A stretch of DNA of 64,000 nucleotides from Pilaira anomala (Eukaryota; Mucoromycota; Mucoromycetes; Mucorales; Mucoraceae). The notes below the pieces were generated by a model, which made no database searches, was not told the origin of the DNA, and saw nothing but the letters and a program-made list of their open reading frames with translations. The stretch is taken from contig JAIXMQ010000018.1 of the NCBI GenBank assembly GCA_025716855.1, forward strand, positions 62,001 through 126,000, written 5' to 3'. Each line of letters begins with the position of its first letter. The stretch's first letter is position 1. Both the position numbers and the translations under genes were made by a program. Positions 25,880 through 37,225 of the stretch are shown one piece after another.

Positions 25880-26720
25880 CAATATGCTTTATTCACTTGA
25901 TGTCAATAGCATGTGAACTTTTTTTGTTTTTTGTTTATATTGGCTCTCAGCATTACATAAAAATTTCAGTCTGGACCAATTTTAAAAAAGAACAAAGTTG
26001 AATGTTTATGCTCAACCATCCCATACTCACGCCCCCCTTAATCAACAGGAAACAGGACGATTGTATCTGAAACACGCATAAACTTACTTGATCTTTTCCT
26101 TTTTTAAAAAGGGTGAAAATTAAACATCGCCCACCCATTTCTTCCCCCCCCCCTCCCCAAATCACCTAGTTCTTCTCATATATAAAAAATAGCCTTTTAA
26201 AGCTACCATTCTACTACGTTAGCAAAGCCTCTATGTTACGCTATGTGTTTACTGACCTCAATTAGCTCTTTTGTGATACTTTATAGCCAGTTTTTTTTTA
26301 TAGTTGAAAATCTCAACCAATCAAATCGTCTAAAAAAGAAAAAAACTACAATTTTAGGCCAAAATCAGCCAATCCCGGCCTTTGGATTTCTTCAAGAATT
26401 ATAAATATGGATGTGTCTTTGCATTACAAACGTTTTGAAGCTTAGATTTTGAATGTTCTCTAAAGTAAAATTTGACGCTCTTTCTAATGGTATAGAAATC
26501 AGAGAAGCATAATAATAAATATTAATAGGTATTGTATAAAACTCAAATTACGGTTTTTGTTAGGGCAAGTATATTTTTCAGATCTAAACACATAAATCCA
26601 TTTATACTGAAAAATGTGCCGTCAAATTCTGTATCGATTGCATATCATATCATAAAGTAGAATAGCTGATATAATATACAATCGATGCAAAATTTAAAGG
26701 CGCATCTTTCTATATATTTA
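25880..26720 (+). repeat. Fold-back repeat, left arm plus centre R4
   Basis: About 0.8 kb matches the copy at 38.5 kb closely, beginning at GATGTCAATAGCATGTGA (25898 region) and including AACCAATCAAATCGTCTAAA at 26314, a TTTTAGGCCAAAATCAGCC block near 26352 and GCTCTTTCTAATGGTATA at 26477. The arm turns back on itself: 26604-26648 is an inverted copy of 26668-26715, so the fold-back centre is near 26658. Only the first 50 bp or so of the right arm remain. The rest is replaced by the RasGEF remnant. Confidence 0.75.
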
Positions 26721-28110
26721 ACTGATACTCAAAATGATTTATTGTCCAGTATTTCTTCTGTCGAAACTTTTGTTGCTAATGTTGAAAATTCAATTGAAGA
26801 TATATTTTCAGATACTGTTCATATGGTAGGTGAAAGAAAGCTTTGGCTTATGAGAAATGATACCTCAATGAATTCTGCTTCTACTTTTGCTGATAACACT
26901 CCTCGATCAACTGTACATACTTATTTTGCTGAACCATCAGATCCTAATAAAAAGAGACCTCATCGTGGTAACATCAATGACTCTGATATCTCTTCTACTG
27001 AAGGAAGCACGAATAACTCTACCCTACTTTTATCTCGTATCTATAATAGACAAGGCTCTCAACAAAGGTCAGCTCTTCAACAACAAAGAACTTCTATTAG
27101 TGCCACAAGCACTGCTTCTGCTGTTACTTTAAATTTAACTCTCCCTACACTTGAAAGTCAAGCACTGAAGCGTCAATTTAGTTTTGGTCATGGTGTTGGT
27201 GCACAAGATGATAAATCCCAATTTTGGTATCTGGGTTATGATTATCCTGAAGGTGATCTTGTATTCACCGTTGAAAACAGTATTAAGGGTGGTACCCTTC
27301 GTGCTCTTGTTGAACGTTTAACGCTTCATGATTTTATTGGTAAGATAGAGAGAAAGAGAGAGAGATTTAATAGAGCTAGAAATCATTGTATTAATTTTAT
27401 AAAATAGATATGAGTTTCATTGCAAACTTCTTATTGACTTATAGATCATTTTGTACAACTGAAGAATTCATTGAACTCTCGCAAGAACGTTATAATTTGG
27501 GTCCACCTGAAGAACTTACACCAGATGAACTTGAAATCTGGACAGAAAAGAAACAAAAGCTTGTTATGTAGACTTCGGTAGTTAAGAATATGCTTTCTAT
27601 TTTTTTTAAAATCAAAGTATTCACTCTCTTTTAAAAAGTGCATGTAATGTCATAAAAAATTGGTTGGAAAATTATTATAACGATGGAGACGAATTTATCT
27701 TGAAAAAATTACAATTCTTTGCCAATACAGTCATCTGTGATGCATCCTCTTTCTCTGCCGAACAATTGAATCGATTGATTCGTAACCGTAGAGAATTAAA
27801 TGCAAATGGCGGTGGACTCAAGAAATTGATCCCAAACACCACGTCAGGCCCTATGCCTATCATACCTAAAAATATGCAACATATTCGTTTGTTAGATACA
27901 GATCCTTTAGAATTAGCACGTCAGTTGACAATTATGGATTTAAACTTTATAGTAGTATTCGTTCTATTGAATGTTTAGGTAAAGCATGGTCTAAAGATTC
28001 AAATGGAAACGCTGTCAACATAAAACAATCCATTTCTTATTGTAATCAACTTATTCTTAGGACACTAGTAGCATTTTATGTGATAAGGAAGCCAAGAAAC
28101 GTATTATTTA
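26685..28110 (+). pseudogene. RasGEF (Cdc25/Sos type) pseudogene fused to repeat
   Basis: This is a remnant of a Ras guanine-nucleotide exchange factor. The RasGEF N-domain is recognisable: GDLVFTVENSIKGGTLRALV, then after a still-functional-looking intron (about 27341-27406) FIANFLLTYRSFCTTEEFIE, ELEIWTEKKQKLV and later NWLENYYNDGDEFILKK. The start of the Cdc25 catalytic domain follows (LARQLTIMD). Breaks: a stop plus degenerate intron after 27568, an inserted segment near 27620-27643, a one-base deletion near 27940, and another frame change near 28058, after which KEAKKRII leads to a stop. Most of the catalytic domain is absent. The first ~13 codons (from the ATG at 26685) derive from repeat R4, so the original 5' end is lost too. 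Confidence 0.85.
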
Positions 28111-28608
28111 ATACTACACTTTTTACGAATTAAATCCACTAACAGTCTTTTTTCTTATAGTAATTTTTTTTTTTTTTGTATATAACTAGCATTCGCATAC
28201 CTAGTAAGAAGTAATATTTTTTTATTTATGGTGCTCTATCAGAGCAATGAATATATACTTTATTTGCTGTAGCAATACTGTGATATATGGGTCTTTTTAA
28301 TCGGTGTATATTATCATGGTATTATATTATAAATGAATATGTATTTGGGAAAAAGTGATGATGAAGAGATGTGTTCAGATATAAATGTATGGATGTTACA
28401 AGACCGGATGGTTTGTGTAAAAAATGCTTGAATAATGAAAATAATACCTTATTATTATTAATAGTGTGAATGGATGAAGTTGAATAGATGTACTAGACAA
28501 ATAATAATATAATGCAGTATTATATAATAAAAAATTTAAAGAAAGGGTTACTGTCAATGGCAATAACAATGAAAAAAAAAAAAAGGAATAGTAGTAATCA
28601 ACTGAAGT
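28111..28608. other. Spacer downstream of the RasGEF remnant
   Basis: About 500 bp of AT-rich sequence with several TATTAT stretches. No gene or family repeat was seen. Confidence 0.5.
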
Positions 28609-30488
28609 TCAATATCTAGAGGAGACACCAAGTGTTCGGTTGCAAGTCCTGCTGATCAGTGCATATAATTCGGATACTGGGACAACACCAGCGTCATCAT
28701 TCGTCATAGCACCAGCTTCATCATCTCCGGTAACATAAGTAGTATGACATTCATTCCAGAAACATCGTCCGACTTTTGTCAGCTTGTTCAAGTTCATCAT
28801 TGACACAAAAGAATGTAGGTTCGATAAAGATGAAGCATAAGTGAACTGCGCAATTTCCAACATTGTGTAGCAATTTTCGTGTTGTTTTTTTGTAATAAAG
28901 AACGTTAAATCAAATCCATTGATCATGAATCCAAAGCACGAGTTCAGTTTCCACTTGTCAATTGCCCTTTTTGAAGCGATTCCTAAGCGTAAGACATCGA
29001 GTGATACTGAATGTTTTGTTGTAGAACTGTTACCAGGCTTTACTTCTCCGAAACCAACAGGGTGGCCAAAGTCGTGTTGCATGATCGTTGAAACAATTGC
29101 ATCGGGACGTATATCAGTTTGCTCCTCATCTGTTGATTTATTTGGCCATCGTAATGCAACATTCTTATCTTGATCGGCAATAAGCTCGGATAACAAGGCA
29201 TCATAATATGTCGTTTGTAGTTCGACTTCTCCCAATTTATCCATGTTGAGGATCTCGACTCTTGGCAACTTTGTTAATCTAATACATAAACCAGTACAGT
29301 TAGCAGTAGCTACGAAGCACACAAAAACACACAGTTCAATGACTCCCATATCAACACTTACAAGTTTGCTACTCCTTCAACTACGCTTGCTTTATTACCA
29401 CCTTCCATGGAAGCCGCCAATGTGAGTAGCTCCAATTTGGCCGTTCTGATGGTTTTCGTTTTCTCAGCAACTTCATTGATAATCCTTGTAACCTTGATAA
29501 ATTCGTCGTCGTTAAATAATTCTTCGTTTTCTTGAGTATCGAGAATTTTTAATTCTTGTAACATTTCTGTGCACATCAAGTCAAGGTTGGACAATTGGAA
29601 TATTTTTCTCTTGCAATCACTATGGTCATCGGGTGCCAAGAACAAGATATTTGCCGTTGCCATGATTTCTTGTAGATCGTTTTCAATTGTAAATGTTGGG
29701 TAGTGTGATGAAATGTATTCTTGGTATTGTTTAAATGTGTCAGTGACATTGACGTGTTTAATGATGAACGGGGTATGTATTTCGGTTGGTGTTGATGTAT
29801 CCGGATTGCTGCTTTCTGAACTACTACTATTATTATTGTTGCTTGTATTACTGCCACTATTATTGCTACAGCTACCAGTATTACTGTTATTACTGTCACT
29901 ATTACTTTCATTACTATTATTATTGTTGCTTGCATTACTGCCACTATTATTGCTACAGCTACCAGTATTACTATTATTACTGTCACTATTACTTTCATGA
30001 CTATTAATATTGTTGTTGCTACTGCTGTGATTACGTTCACTGATACTACGATCATTATGGTTGCTATCATCAGAATTATTAATGTTGGTACCACGATCAC
30101 GACTGTTGGTGCTGCTGCTACTGCTGCTTTCAGCATTATTATTGCTGTCATCGTTGTTGATTGATGATCCTTGTGGACCTTCTTCGTGAATTATTGCATC
30201 AACAAAAGCTGAGCATCTTACACGAGTTTCAGCTATTGTTTGTTTTCTTGCTTGTTCTTTCCAAAAAATCTTTGCATCAAGGGACTTCTTCCACCCATCC
30301 AAATCTTGAAGAAGATTTTCTCTTCTGCCTCTACTAAAGTGTGTACTCAAAATGTTTCGGTATCTTGTCATCGCGTATTGTCGATCGGTGAGACCAAATT
30401 CAATGGCGAAATTCTTGACCGTAAGAGAGTTGGAATTGTTGAGACACCATCGCGCGTCATTGGAAGTGCGCTTTCGTTTGCCTGGCAT
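28609..30488 (-). CDS. Uncharacterised protein, PD-(D/E)XK-like C-terminal motif
   Basis: Two exons join at a canonical intron (about 29268-29348). The first starts MPGKRKRTSNDARW at 30488 and carries a basic N-terminus. A roughly 100-residue N/S-rich linker follows, with an internal tandem duplication (unit SNESNSDSNNSNTGS and following residues, 28 residues long), then a helical region. The second exon has RPDAIV followed about 19 residues later by FGEVKPG. That spacing of D, E and K (codons at about 29103, 29046 and 29040) resembles the PD-(D/E)XK nuclease core. I infer a nuclease-like fold; activity is unproven and no named family is recognised. An ATG at 30605 would add a poly-Leu stretch encoded by a TAG microsatellite and is less likely. 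Confidence 0.65.
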
Positions 30489-30490
30489 TG

Positions 30491-30493
30491 ACT

Positions 30494-30534
<41 letters not shown>
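30491..30534. repeat. (TAG)n microsatellite
   Basis: About 14 TAG trinucleotide repeats lie just upstream of the probable start of the minus-strand gene at 30488. Read on that strand in one frame they would encode poly-leucine if translation began at 30605. Confidence 0.9.
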
Positions 30535-30535
<1 letters not shown>

Positions 30536-30899
30536 AAAGGATTTTAAAGAGCAAAGGGAGTTTTACGAAAGTAATCATTTTTTTTTTTTTTTTGTAAGGA
30601 AGCAATCGGAGATTGCTTCAGTTAATTTATTTATACACGTCGCAGGGACGGTTTTTTAGAAAAAAAACAAAAGGATGTCCACACTCAACTTCTATACAAC
30701 AAGTTTATCTACTCTGATTACTTAATTGGTTTTTTTATATAAATCACATCATCGTATTTATTGACATAAATCTCTTTTTATATTAATTATCAGGTACAGC
30801 AGCCGGTTACATTAACTTGGTTAATCTTCAGGAACTACTAGTTTATCTATGACAAGCAACGTGGGTTTCACTATTCATGCAACGCCTCTTTAATTACTA

Positions 30900-31151
30900 T
30901 GAGCATTCCCAACGGTTGGAGTACCTAAATTTTAAATTACTCCGATTTTTTTTAGCTTTTAACTCACCCAACGGTTGGATTAAGAAAAAGTTAAAATAAA
31001 ATTTCCCACCTTCAGAAAAAATTTTTTTTTGCCTAATATCAGTAAAAATAAATTAAAATAAAAGTTTCAAGTTAATCTCAACCGTTGGCTGACACATGAG
31101 TTTTTTAGACTGTTTTAACCCAAAATTTACTCCAACCGTTGGGAATGCTCA
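30900..31151. mobile_element. MITE-like element with 24-bp terminal inverted repeats
   Basis: A perfect 24-bp inverted pair bounds a 252-bp unit: 30900-30923 (TGAGCATTCCCAACGG, then TTGGAGTA) and its reverse complement at 31128-31151. Inside each end lies a second, inverted CAACGGTTGG-type block (near 30968 and near 31079). No open frame of its own fits inside. I do not see a clear target-site duplication. The shape fits a non-autonomous DNA transposon. Confidence 0.75.
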
Positions 31152-31272
31152 CAAACAAAAAAATAAATTACCTATTCACTGGGAAAACTACGTCATCCTC
31201 ACTCTGAATCCTCAGTCACATCAGTTATTAATAAATAAAGTCTCCTATAATTTTTTTTTTATTATCATTATC

Positions 31273-32152
31273 ATGGCCTCTACATCTGATGACCTTGGAT
31301 ACCTCATCTGTGTTCTTCCAAACTTTTCTACATCTATTGTAGAAGAAATATTTGATACCAATTCTGCCTTTGAAGATTGGGTGAAAGAAAACCTTTCCCA
31401 CTACGCCAACTTCATCCCCAACCACTCCTACATCCCCATTCACACGGCATCAGATCCAAGTCTGGCTTGAACTACCACCCCACTCACACCTTGTTTTGAT
31501 GCTATTTATTGCAGGTTTATTACCATACTTTTTGACTCGGTTTCTCTTATAAAACAACCGTATATTTAACTTTTTCGTTTTCTATTATTATAGGCGAAAG
31601 CAATGAGTGCCTCGAAGAATTTTATAATGCTGCTATTTTTGATAAGTCTTTATCCTTTTTCTTTATTTTCTTGACACACTTTTGGCTTCCTAACCACCTC
31701 AGCAAACAAGATGCTTGTAGTAGTAGTCCTTTGGATGAACACCATGATACCAACCATTGCAGTAGTAGTCTTCGGATGAACATCATTGACTTGGGTTCTT
31801 GATTGTGCATGAGATGCTTGTAGTAGTAGTCCTTTGGATGAACACCATGATACCAACCATTGCAGTAGTAGTCTTCGGATGAACAACATTGACTTGGGTT
31901 CTCATGCGAGGTGGAGGAAGCAGTGTATAACGATATGTTTAACTTATTTTTTTTTTCTTTTTTTTTATAGACGAAGCATTGATGACTTACAAAATTCCTC
32001 ACAGTTGGTTACTGTTCTTGATGGTCTTATTACTTTTATATGCTTTCTCCACTCTCCGACGTTATATCCCTTTTCCCGTCTTATTACAAACTGTTGTATT
32101 TGAATGTACTAGCTTTTCTCCACCTCTCTATTTATATTGTATTATGAAATAA
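31273..32152 (+). pseudogene. Candidate membrane-protein gene broken by a tandem duplication
   Basis: A possible spliced gene starts MASTSDDLGYLICVLP at 31273. Proposed introns at about 31380-31454 and 31519-31594 join FEDW to IQVWLELPPHSHLVLMLFIA and then to GESNECLEEFYNAAIFDKSL, all in frame. A hydrophobic segment (SFFFIFLTHFW) follows. A 103-bp tandem duplication at 31710 then shifts frame and brings a stop near 31800. With one unit removed, the frame would continue to an intron ending at 31972 and a last exon with YKIPHSWLLFLMVLLLLYAF, ending at 32152. An alternative frame in that exon ends at 32103. No homologue is recognised. The model rests on splice sites and frame only. Confidence 0.35.
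31710..31902. repeat. 103-bp tandem duplication
   Basis: Unit 1 at 31710-31812 and unit 2 at 31813-31902 both begin GATGCTTGTAGTAGTAGTCC and match almost perfectly for about 90 bp, to GACTTGGGTTCT. The only difference noticed is AACATCATT versus AACAACATT. The near identity suggests a recent duplication. Confidence 0.9.
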
Positions 32153-32643
32153 ATCTTTTTTAAAATTACTATATCAAAATGTACCTTTTCAAATCGTTCA
32201 AGGTTCAAGCTATTGGAAGTATCGTTGACTGTAATTTTATGTATTATTTGACTTTTTCATTTGGATCGAGATTAGGTGTGGTATTGGAATGTGTAATATA
32301 CATATCAATAAGGAAAGAATTTGCCGTTATCCGTGGTGATAATATAATATGCTGTGGTCACTGGCAAGTTTTCATTCGTTGTTACGAAGAATATATGTAT
32401 AGTTTCGTGTTGTAATCTTCCTTTGTTCATATCCACATTTTATTATAACAACAGTTTATTATTGCTTTTTAAACAGTAATAGCAGATGCTTGTTCCAGAG
32501 GACATACAAGAATTTTTTTAATACACCAGACTCATTAAACCAGGAGCTTACTGACTTCTATTATTATTATGTAATATGATCATTCTGAAACCTCTATACT
32601 ATGTATCTACATGGTGTTATACTTTTTACACAGTACGAATTAC

Positions 32644-32940
32644 GTTTACGAAACGTATAAGTCTCGTGGAGCGATTGATTGCCAAAAATCTACAATTTTA
32701 TCAGCAATATACTTTCCTCCTTATTCACTAACGTTGAGTCCCATAGAGAAGTTTTGGTCCAAGTTGAAGGCCGGTGTGAAGCGATAGATCTTATCAACAA
32801 ATAGTCCTTTGACACCTCGTATTGCCCAATCAGCATACTTAGTTGCTGCTAAAGATTGTGAAGGGTGGATACATCATGCAATGTCTTATTTTCTTCGTTG
32901 TATCCTTGAAAAAAAATATTATAGTTACTATTGTTTTTAA
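32644..32940 (+). pseudogene. Tc1/mariner-like (DDE) transposase 3' remnant
   Basis: One reading frame from 32644 contains SAIYFPPYSLTLSPIEKFWS followed by KLKAGVKR. This is the signature around the last catalytic acidic residue of Tc1/mariner and IS630-type transposases (usual form LPPYSPDLNPIE-FW). A TAG stop follows at 32785. The same frame then reads on with LTPRIAQSAYLVAAKDCEGW and HHAMSYF, which matches the family C-terminus, so the stop is a break. The DDE N-terminal part, including the expected DNA-x-H segment, was not found upstream. No terminal inverted repeats were recognised. The element is dead. Confidence 0.75.
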
Positions 32941-33201
32941 AAGCATCATTTATTATTTAACATTAAAAAAAATAACCAACTTTTTGTCTAGTTTTCTTTC
33001 GATGCTACAAAAGAATTGCTACAGCTAAGGTTGTTAGCCACCAAGTAAAAAGCATTTGGGCAGCAAATTAAAATGTATAGCGCCACAGTTTTTTTTTTTT
33101 TTTGTAAATATTTAATTTTATTTAAAATTTAGTTAAGTCACACATACGCGGAGAGGTGGTACTTGATGAAACAAAAGGCTTGAGATAAACTTGTAAATAT
33201 T

Positions 33202-34701
33202 CTAATCAACGTGAGGGTGAAGGAGTCGTTCGATTAACGAAACGATCCGGGGTATGTAATTATTGATTTTGGCATTGGAGACTGGGTCAGCATTGTTATT
33301 ACCGTGAGACCAGTACAGAATCCATTGTTGCCATAGGATGGTTGTTATTATTTGAGTAAATTGTGAACCTTGTCGAACCCAATATGGAGGGCGTAGATAG
33401 CATATGAAATCAAGAAGATCTTCAGAGGAAAATGAAAGGTGAGGGTAGTACTGTGAAAGTACACTTTTCCAAATGAGTTGTTTAGGTGGACACAACACCA
33501 GAAAATGTTCAAATGAATCTTCAGCGAAGCCACAGAAGGAACAAGCATTCTTAGAAAACATCTTGAATTTGGAAAGCGTCTGTTTCGTGGGAAGGCAGTG
33601 AGAGAAGGCACGAAAGAAGATAGTGCGGGCTTGAGGGTACATGGTACACCGCCAGAAAGATTTAATGTGGGCAGGATGGAACCGTATGGTGGCATCAGCA
33701 TTGACTTGATAATGGTCACGAATTATGGTTCTGTCATGGTGTAGCCATCGCGAATTCAATGTGGAAATCTCTTGAAAGCCAGTTGACATGGACGAAGAGG
33801 AAGGTGAGTGGAGAATATGTTCCCATACATAAGGTTGAAGTTGAACAGTTCGATTGGTGAGAATGTCTTGAAATAAGCGAGCACACAGGTTAGGGAACCT
33901 CGTATATTCACCAGGTATCTTTAGTCGAAGACGTTGTGGAATATCATCAAAGATAAAGAATAGATAAGAAGCAAAGTTAGCATGTCGACTGGTCCAGTGA
34001 TGTTCTTGATCGTTGCATATGACAAGTTTCCGTAATGGTAGAGACATCAAGGTCGAAATAGGAAGCTTCTGTATGACCATAGGTTCGTTAAGTTGATAGT
34101 AATCAAAAGCATCAAAGATAGTATTCCAAATTGATTGACTGCGAGGGCACACTATGCTTACCCGGTATTCTTTATCAAAAAGTGGTAAGAAAGGGAAGTC
34201 AGAAGAATTCTTGAAGAGTCGCAAGTGGTCTATCATAAGAGGATGTACGAAAGAAGGAAGATATATTGTAGGTTCGAGAAGACAGTTCAACCATCGTTTC
34301 TGTAATAGCTTGTGTTGAACTTCCGGATCCATCACCCTAAGACCGCCATATTCGATCGGCATAAATAGTAACACCTTTTTCAATTTTGGGGTTTTCTTTT
34401 GCCAAATAAATTGGTATATGAGTGATTTGAGTTGTTGAAAAAACTTTTTGGTTGGTTGGAGGAGACGAAGACAATACCAAATTTTTGATAAAATAAGAAC
34501 ATTACAGACAGTGACTCTACCCTGGATAGACAGTTGTCGTTGAGAGTAGATTTGGCATTGAGTACAGACGGAACAAATTAACTGACCTTCGAAGAGTCGG
34601 CGTTGGGTTGAACCAAAAGGGAAGTGAAAACCAAGGTATCGAAGAATATCGGGAGCCCCATCATAATAATACTTACGAATATTATATGACTCTAATAGTC
34701 C
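33202..34701 (-). pseudogene. LINE ORF2 C-terminal part (RT thumb and zinc-binding domain)
   Basis: One open frame continues the reverse transcriptase after an in-frame TGA near 34704. Early residues (YYYDGAPDILRYLGFHFPFG) belong to the RT connection. The 3' part has the zf-RVT pattern: FWRCTMYPQARTIFFRAF, then CSFCGFAEDSFEHFLVLC, a C-x2-C-x7-H-x4-C arrangement. The frame ends with HPHVD at 33202. The stop at 34704 replaces what looks like a tryptophan codon (GAA TGA AAG). Confidence 0.8.
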
Positions 34702-34704
34702 CTT

Positions 34705-35770
34705 TCATTCCATGTCTAACTTACCATTTAAGAAAAAGGCTTCTGATTCATCTTCATTGAATTTGGCATTGGACACATCAGCGTAACGTTGCATATGGTA
34801 TAAAAGCAGGCCAAGTTCTTCAGGTTGATCGAGTAAGACACACACATCATCGGCATACGCAAGGCATTTAATCGTAGTAGTATTAGTATCAGTAGTAGCT
34901 GTAGTAGTAGCAGTATTAGTAGTGGTGGTAGTAATTGGATGGATAGTGTAACTGGGTCCATCTGTCGAACTATATCCATTGAATCCATCTTCCTGTAAAA
35001 TATGTAACAAAAACGGTTCCATGGCTAGGTTAAACAGTAGAGGAGACAGTGGATCCCCTTGTCGTAAACCTCTTTGTTGAGTGATCGAATTGGTGAAGAA
35101 TCCGTTAATATTAATGTACACTGAATTGTCAAAAAAAAGGGTGGAGATGCATTGAATAAAAGATGTAGGAAAATCGAAATATTCTAAAACGCGTTTCAGG
35201 TAGTGAGGATGTACTCGGTCATAGGCTTTTTCTTGATCCAATAAGATACCTACACCTGGATAATCTAAACCTCTACTTTGATCAAGTATCATAGACACAG
35301 CAAACCCATTATCGCCAATAAATCTGCCAGGAATAAAACCAGTTTGATATACATTTAAAATATTATTAATTATCCCTCCCAATCGCTTAGCTAAAATCCG
35401 GGTGAAGATCTTGGCATCACAGTTGATCAAAGAAATAGGGCGCCAATTTTTTAAAAGAGATAAGTCGCCTTTTTTTGGTAGTAGCCGTACTCTGATATCC
35501 TGCCACGATTCGGGGAAAATGCTGTCAAGAGCATCACTATATACTGTTAGAATCACCTTACCAAGTTTCTTAATAGAAAATAAAAGTGCAAGGTAAGGGT
35601 ATCCTAGTCCGTCTGATCCTGGGCTACTTTGGGACGATAATCGAGATGCTTGAGTCTGTAATTCCTGAAGCGTGATTGGTGAAGTCAAGAGGTCGGATTC
35701 CTCCTCAGTTAATGTACTGGTGGGTGTAACTTCATTAAGGTAAGCTCCAATGCTTTTATCGTCAACATCA
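34705..35770 (-). pseudogene. LINE ORF2 reverse transcriptase
   Basis: The RT core motifs are intact: motif A in DQEKAYDRVHPHYL, the RQGDPLSPLLFNLAMEPFL segment, and motif C YADD in CLAYADDVCVLLDQ. An SSPGSDGLGYPYL segment opens the fingers. A threonine-rich low-complexity stretch (about 25 residues, encoded by ACT/ACA repeats near 34870-34930) is inserted just before YADD, which is unusual. The frame is joined to the endonuclease only across a frameshift near 35770. Confidence 0.88.
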
Positions 35771-37021
35771 TCATACTATAGAGTCTTTGATAAAACCTTT
35801 GAGCTATTGTCTGCATTGTGGGACTATCTTGTGATATAGCCGGTAACTCTGGTGTGGTGCTGGTTGAAATAGTTGGTTCTCGTAAACCAGGCATATATTG
35901 CTGGGCAGTTCGATGTTGATGGATTGATTTCAGATATTTCGCTGATTTCTCACCTTTTTCTCTCCAATTCACTCCAGATTTCAAAGCTGCAATCTCTACC
36001 AGTTCCTGCTGTAATGCTTCGATCATGTTGTCAATTCTTGGCAGTATCATAATACGAGTTGCGATTGGTGGTTTCGATCGTAAGAAATTATTTCGTTTTC
36101 GTTCCAATTGTTTGAGAGCAGATCTACGCCATGATACATGTTTTATACCAAACGATTTAATACATTGCTTAGTAGTCTTCTTAACACCTTCCCATAGAGT
36201 TTGTGGTGTTCTATGTAATTCAAGTTTATCGTTTTCTAAAAGGGATGATAGTTTTTTTTGTAGTATTTCTTTAAATTTAGGGTTGTGTGCATAGCATGGA
36301 TTACCTCGCCATAAGCCAGGACCAATTTTAGCAGGTCCCATTGTTAGAGTAATTTGTAGTAGAGCATGATCAGACCAGTTAGAGCGGATATATTGCAATG
36401 AATTGTCCACGAGCCGAGTTTTGATGACATGTCCTAGATAGATATAGTCAATAGTCGATACTATCCCAGCTGTGCGTTGAAAAGTAGGAATGTGCTGCAT
36501 TTCATTGTGTATCATTGCGTTGTAGAATTCGATCTCTAGAAGAGATAGCCATTGTGTAGATGTCTTATAGAGACCTTTATTGCTGTCAATATCTCGAGCC
36601 ATGTCGTAGTTGAAATCACCAGATATAATTAAATTATCCCAGGTGATAGTGTCTCGGAGGTTGTATAATAGGTCACTTAAAGCTTCGAAGAAAGAGCGTC
36701 GATTCACATTAGAATCAGCGGTGCATAAATATTCATGATATAGAATGGTTCATAGAATTGATGTGGATGATGTACCTTGCATAAAACGAATCGATCAGAT
36801 TCATAGTGAGTATTAATAATTGTTAAAATATAATCAGGAGAGAAGGAAATGATACGGCAATAATAAGTCCAAAATGTTTGTTGGGCTTGGAATTGTGTAT
36901 TTAGAGTTGGTATAATAATGGAAGGAGTGGCGTGTGTTTCTTGAATAAATAAAATGTGTAATTGAAGTTCTCGGAGATGGCGTATATATAATAACTGTGT
37001 TGTTGATGATTGTGTTTTCAC
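35770..37021 (-). pseudogene. LINE ORF2 APE-type endonuclease
   Basis: The endonuclease signatures are QETHA (metal-binding glutamate), SGDFNYD and the terminal SDHALLQ. A one-base deletion near 36722 separates the first part (ending IYAPLILM) from the rest; in the other frame the natural continuation ADSNVNRRSFFEAL is visible. A linker region of about 200 residues with lysine-rich helices follows before the reverse transcriptase. Confidence 0.85.
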
Positions 37022-37225
37022 TAAACTATATTACCTTTTAGTGAGTCATATTTGAAATAAATTTGATTTTCTTCATTAATTCATAGATTGATTGATAGCA
37101 GGCTGATCGTCTACGTCAGCCGTTACATCTTCGCGTTGAGGTTTTTTTTTTCCAAAAGATGCAATCGGTTTTCCATTAATCAATGTGATAAATCCAGTAG
37201 TCCTACCTCCATTGTCAACATCCAT

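Noticed and set aside
26658..26720. Reading the R4 arm as a genuine 5' exon of a functional RasGEF
   Set aside because: The same sequence occurs in R3 and R6 without a gene, and the downstream frame is broken several times.
29576..30151. Overlapping minus-strand and plus-strand frames rich in I/V/T or L/Y within the N/S-rich linker
   Set aside because: They are shadows of the trinucleotide-biased linker of the PD-(D/E)XK-like gene.
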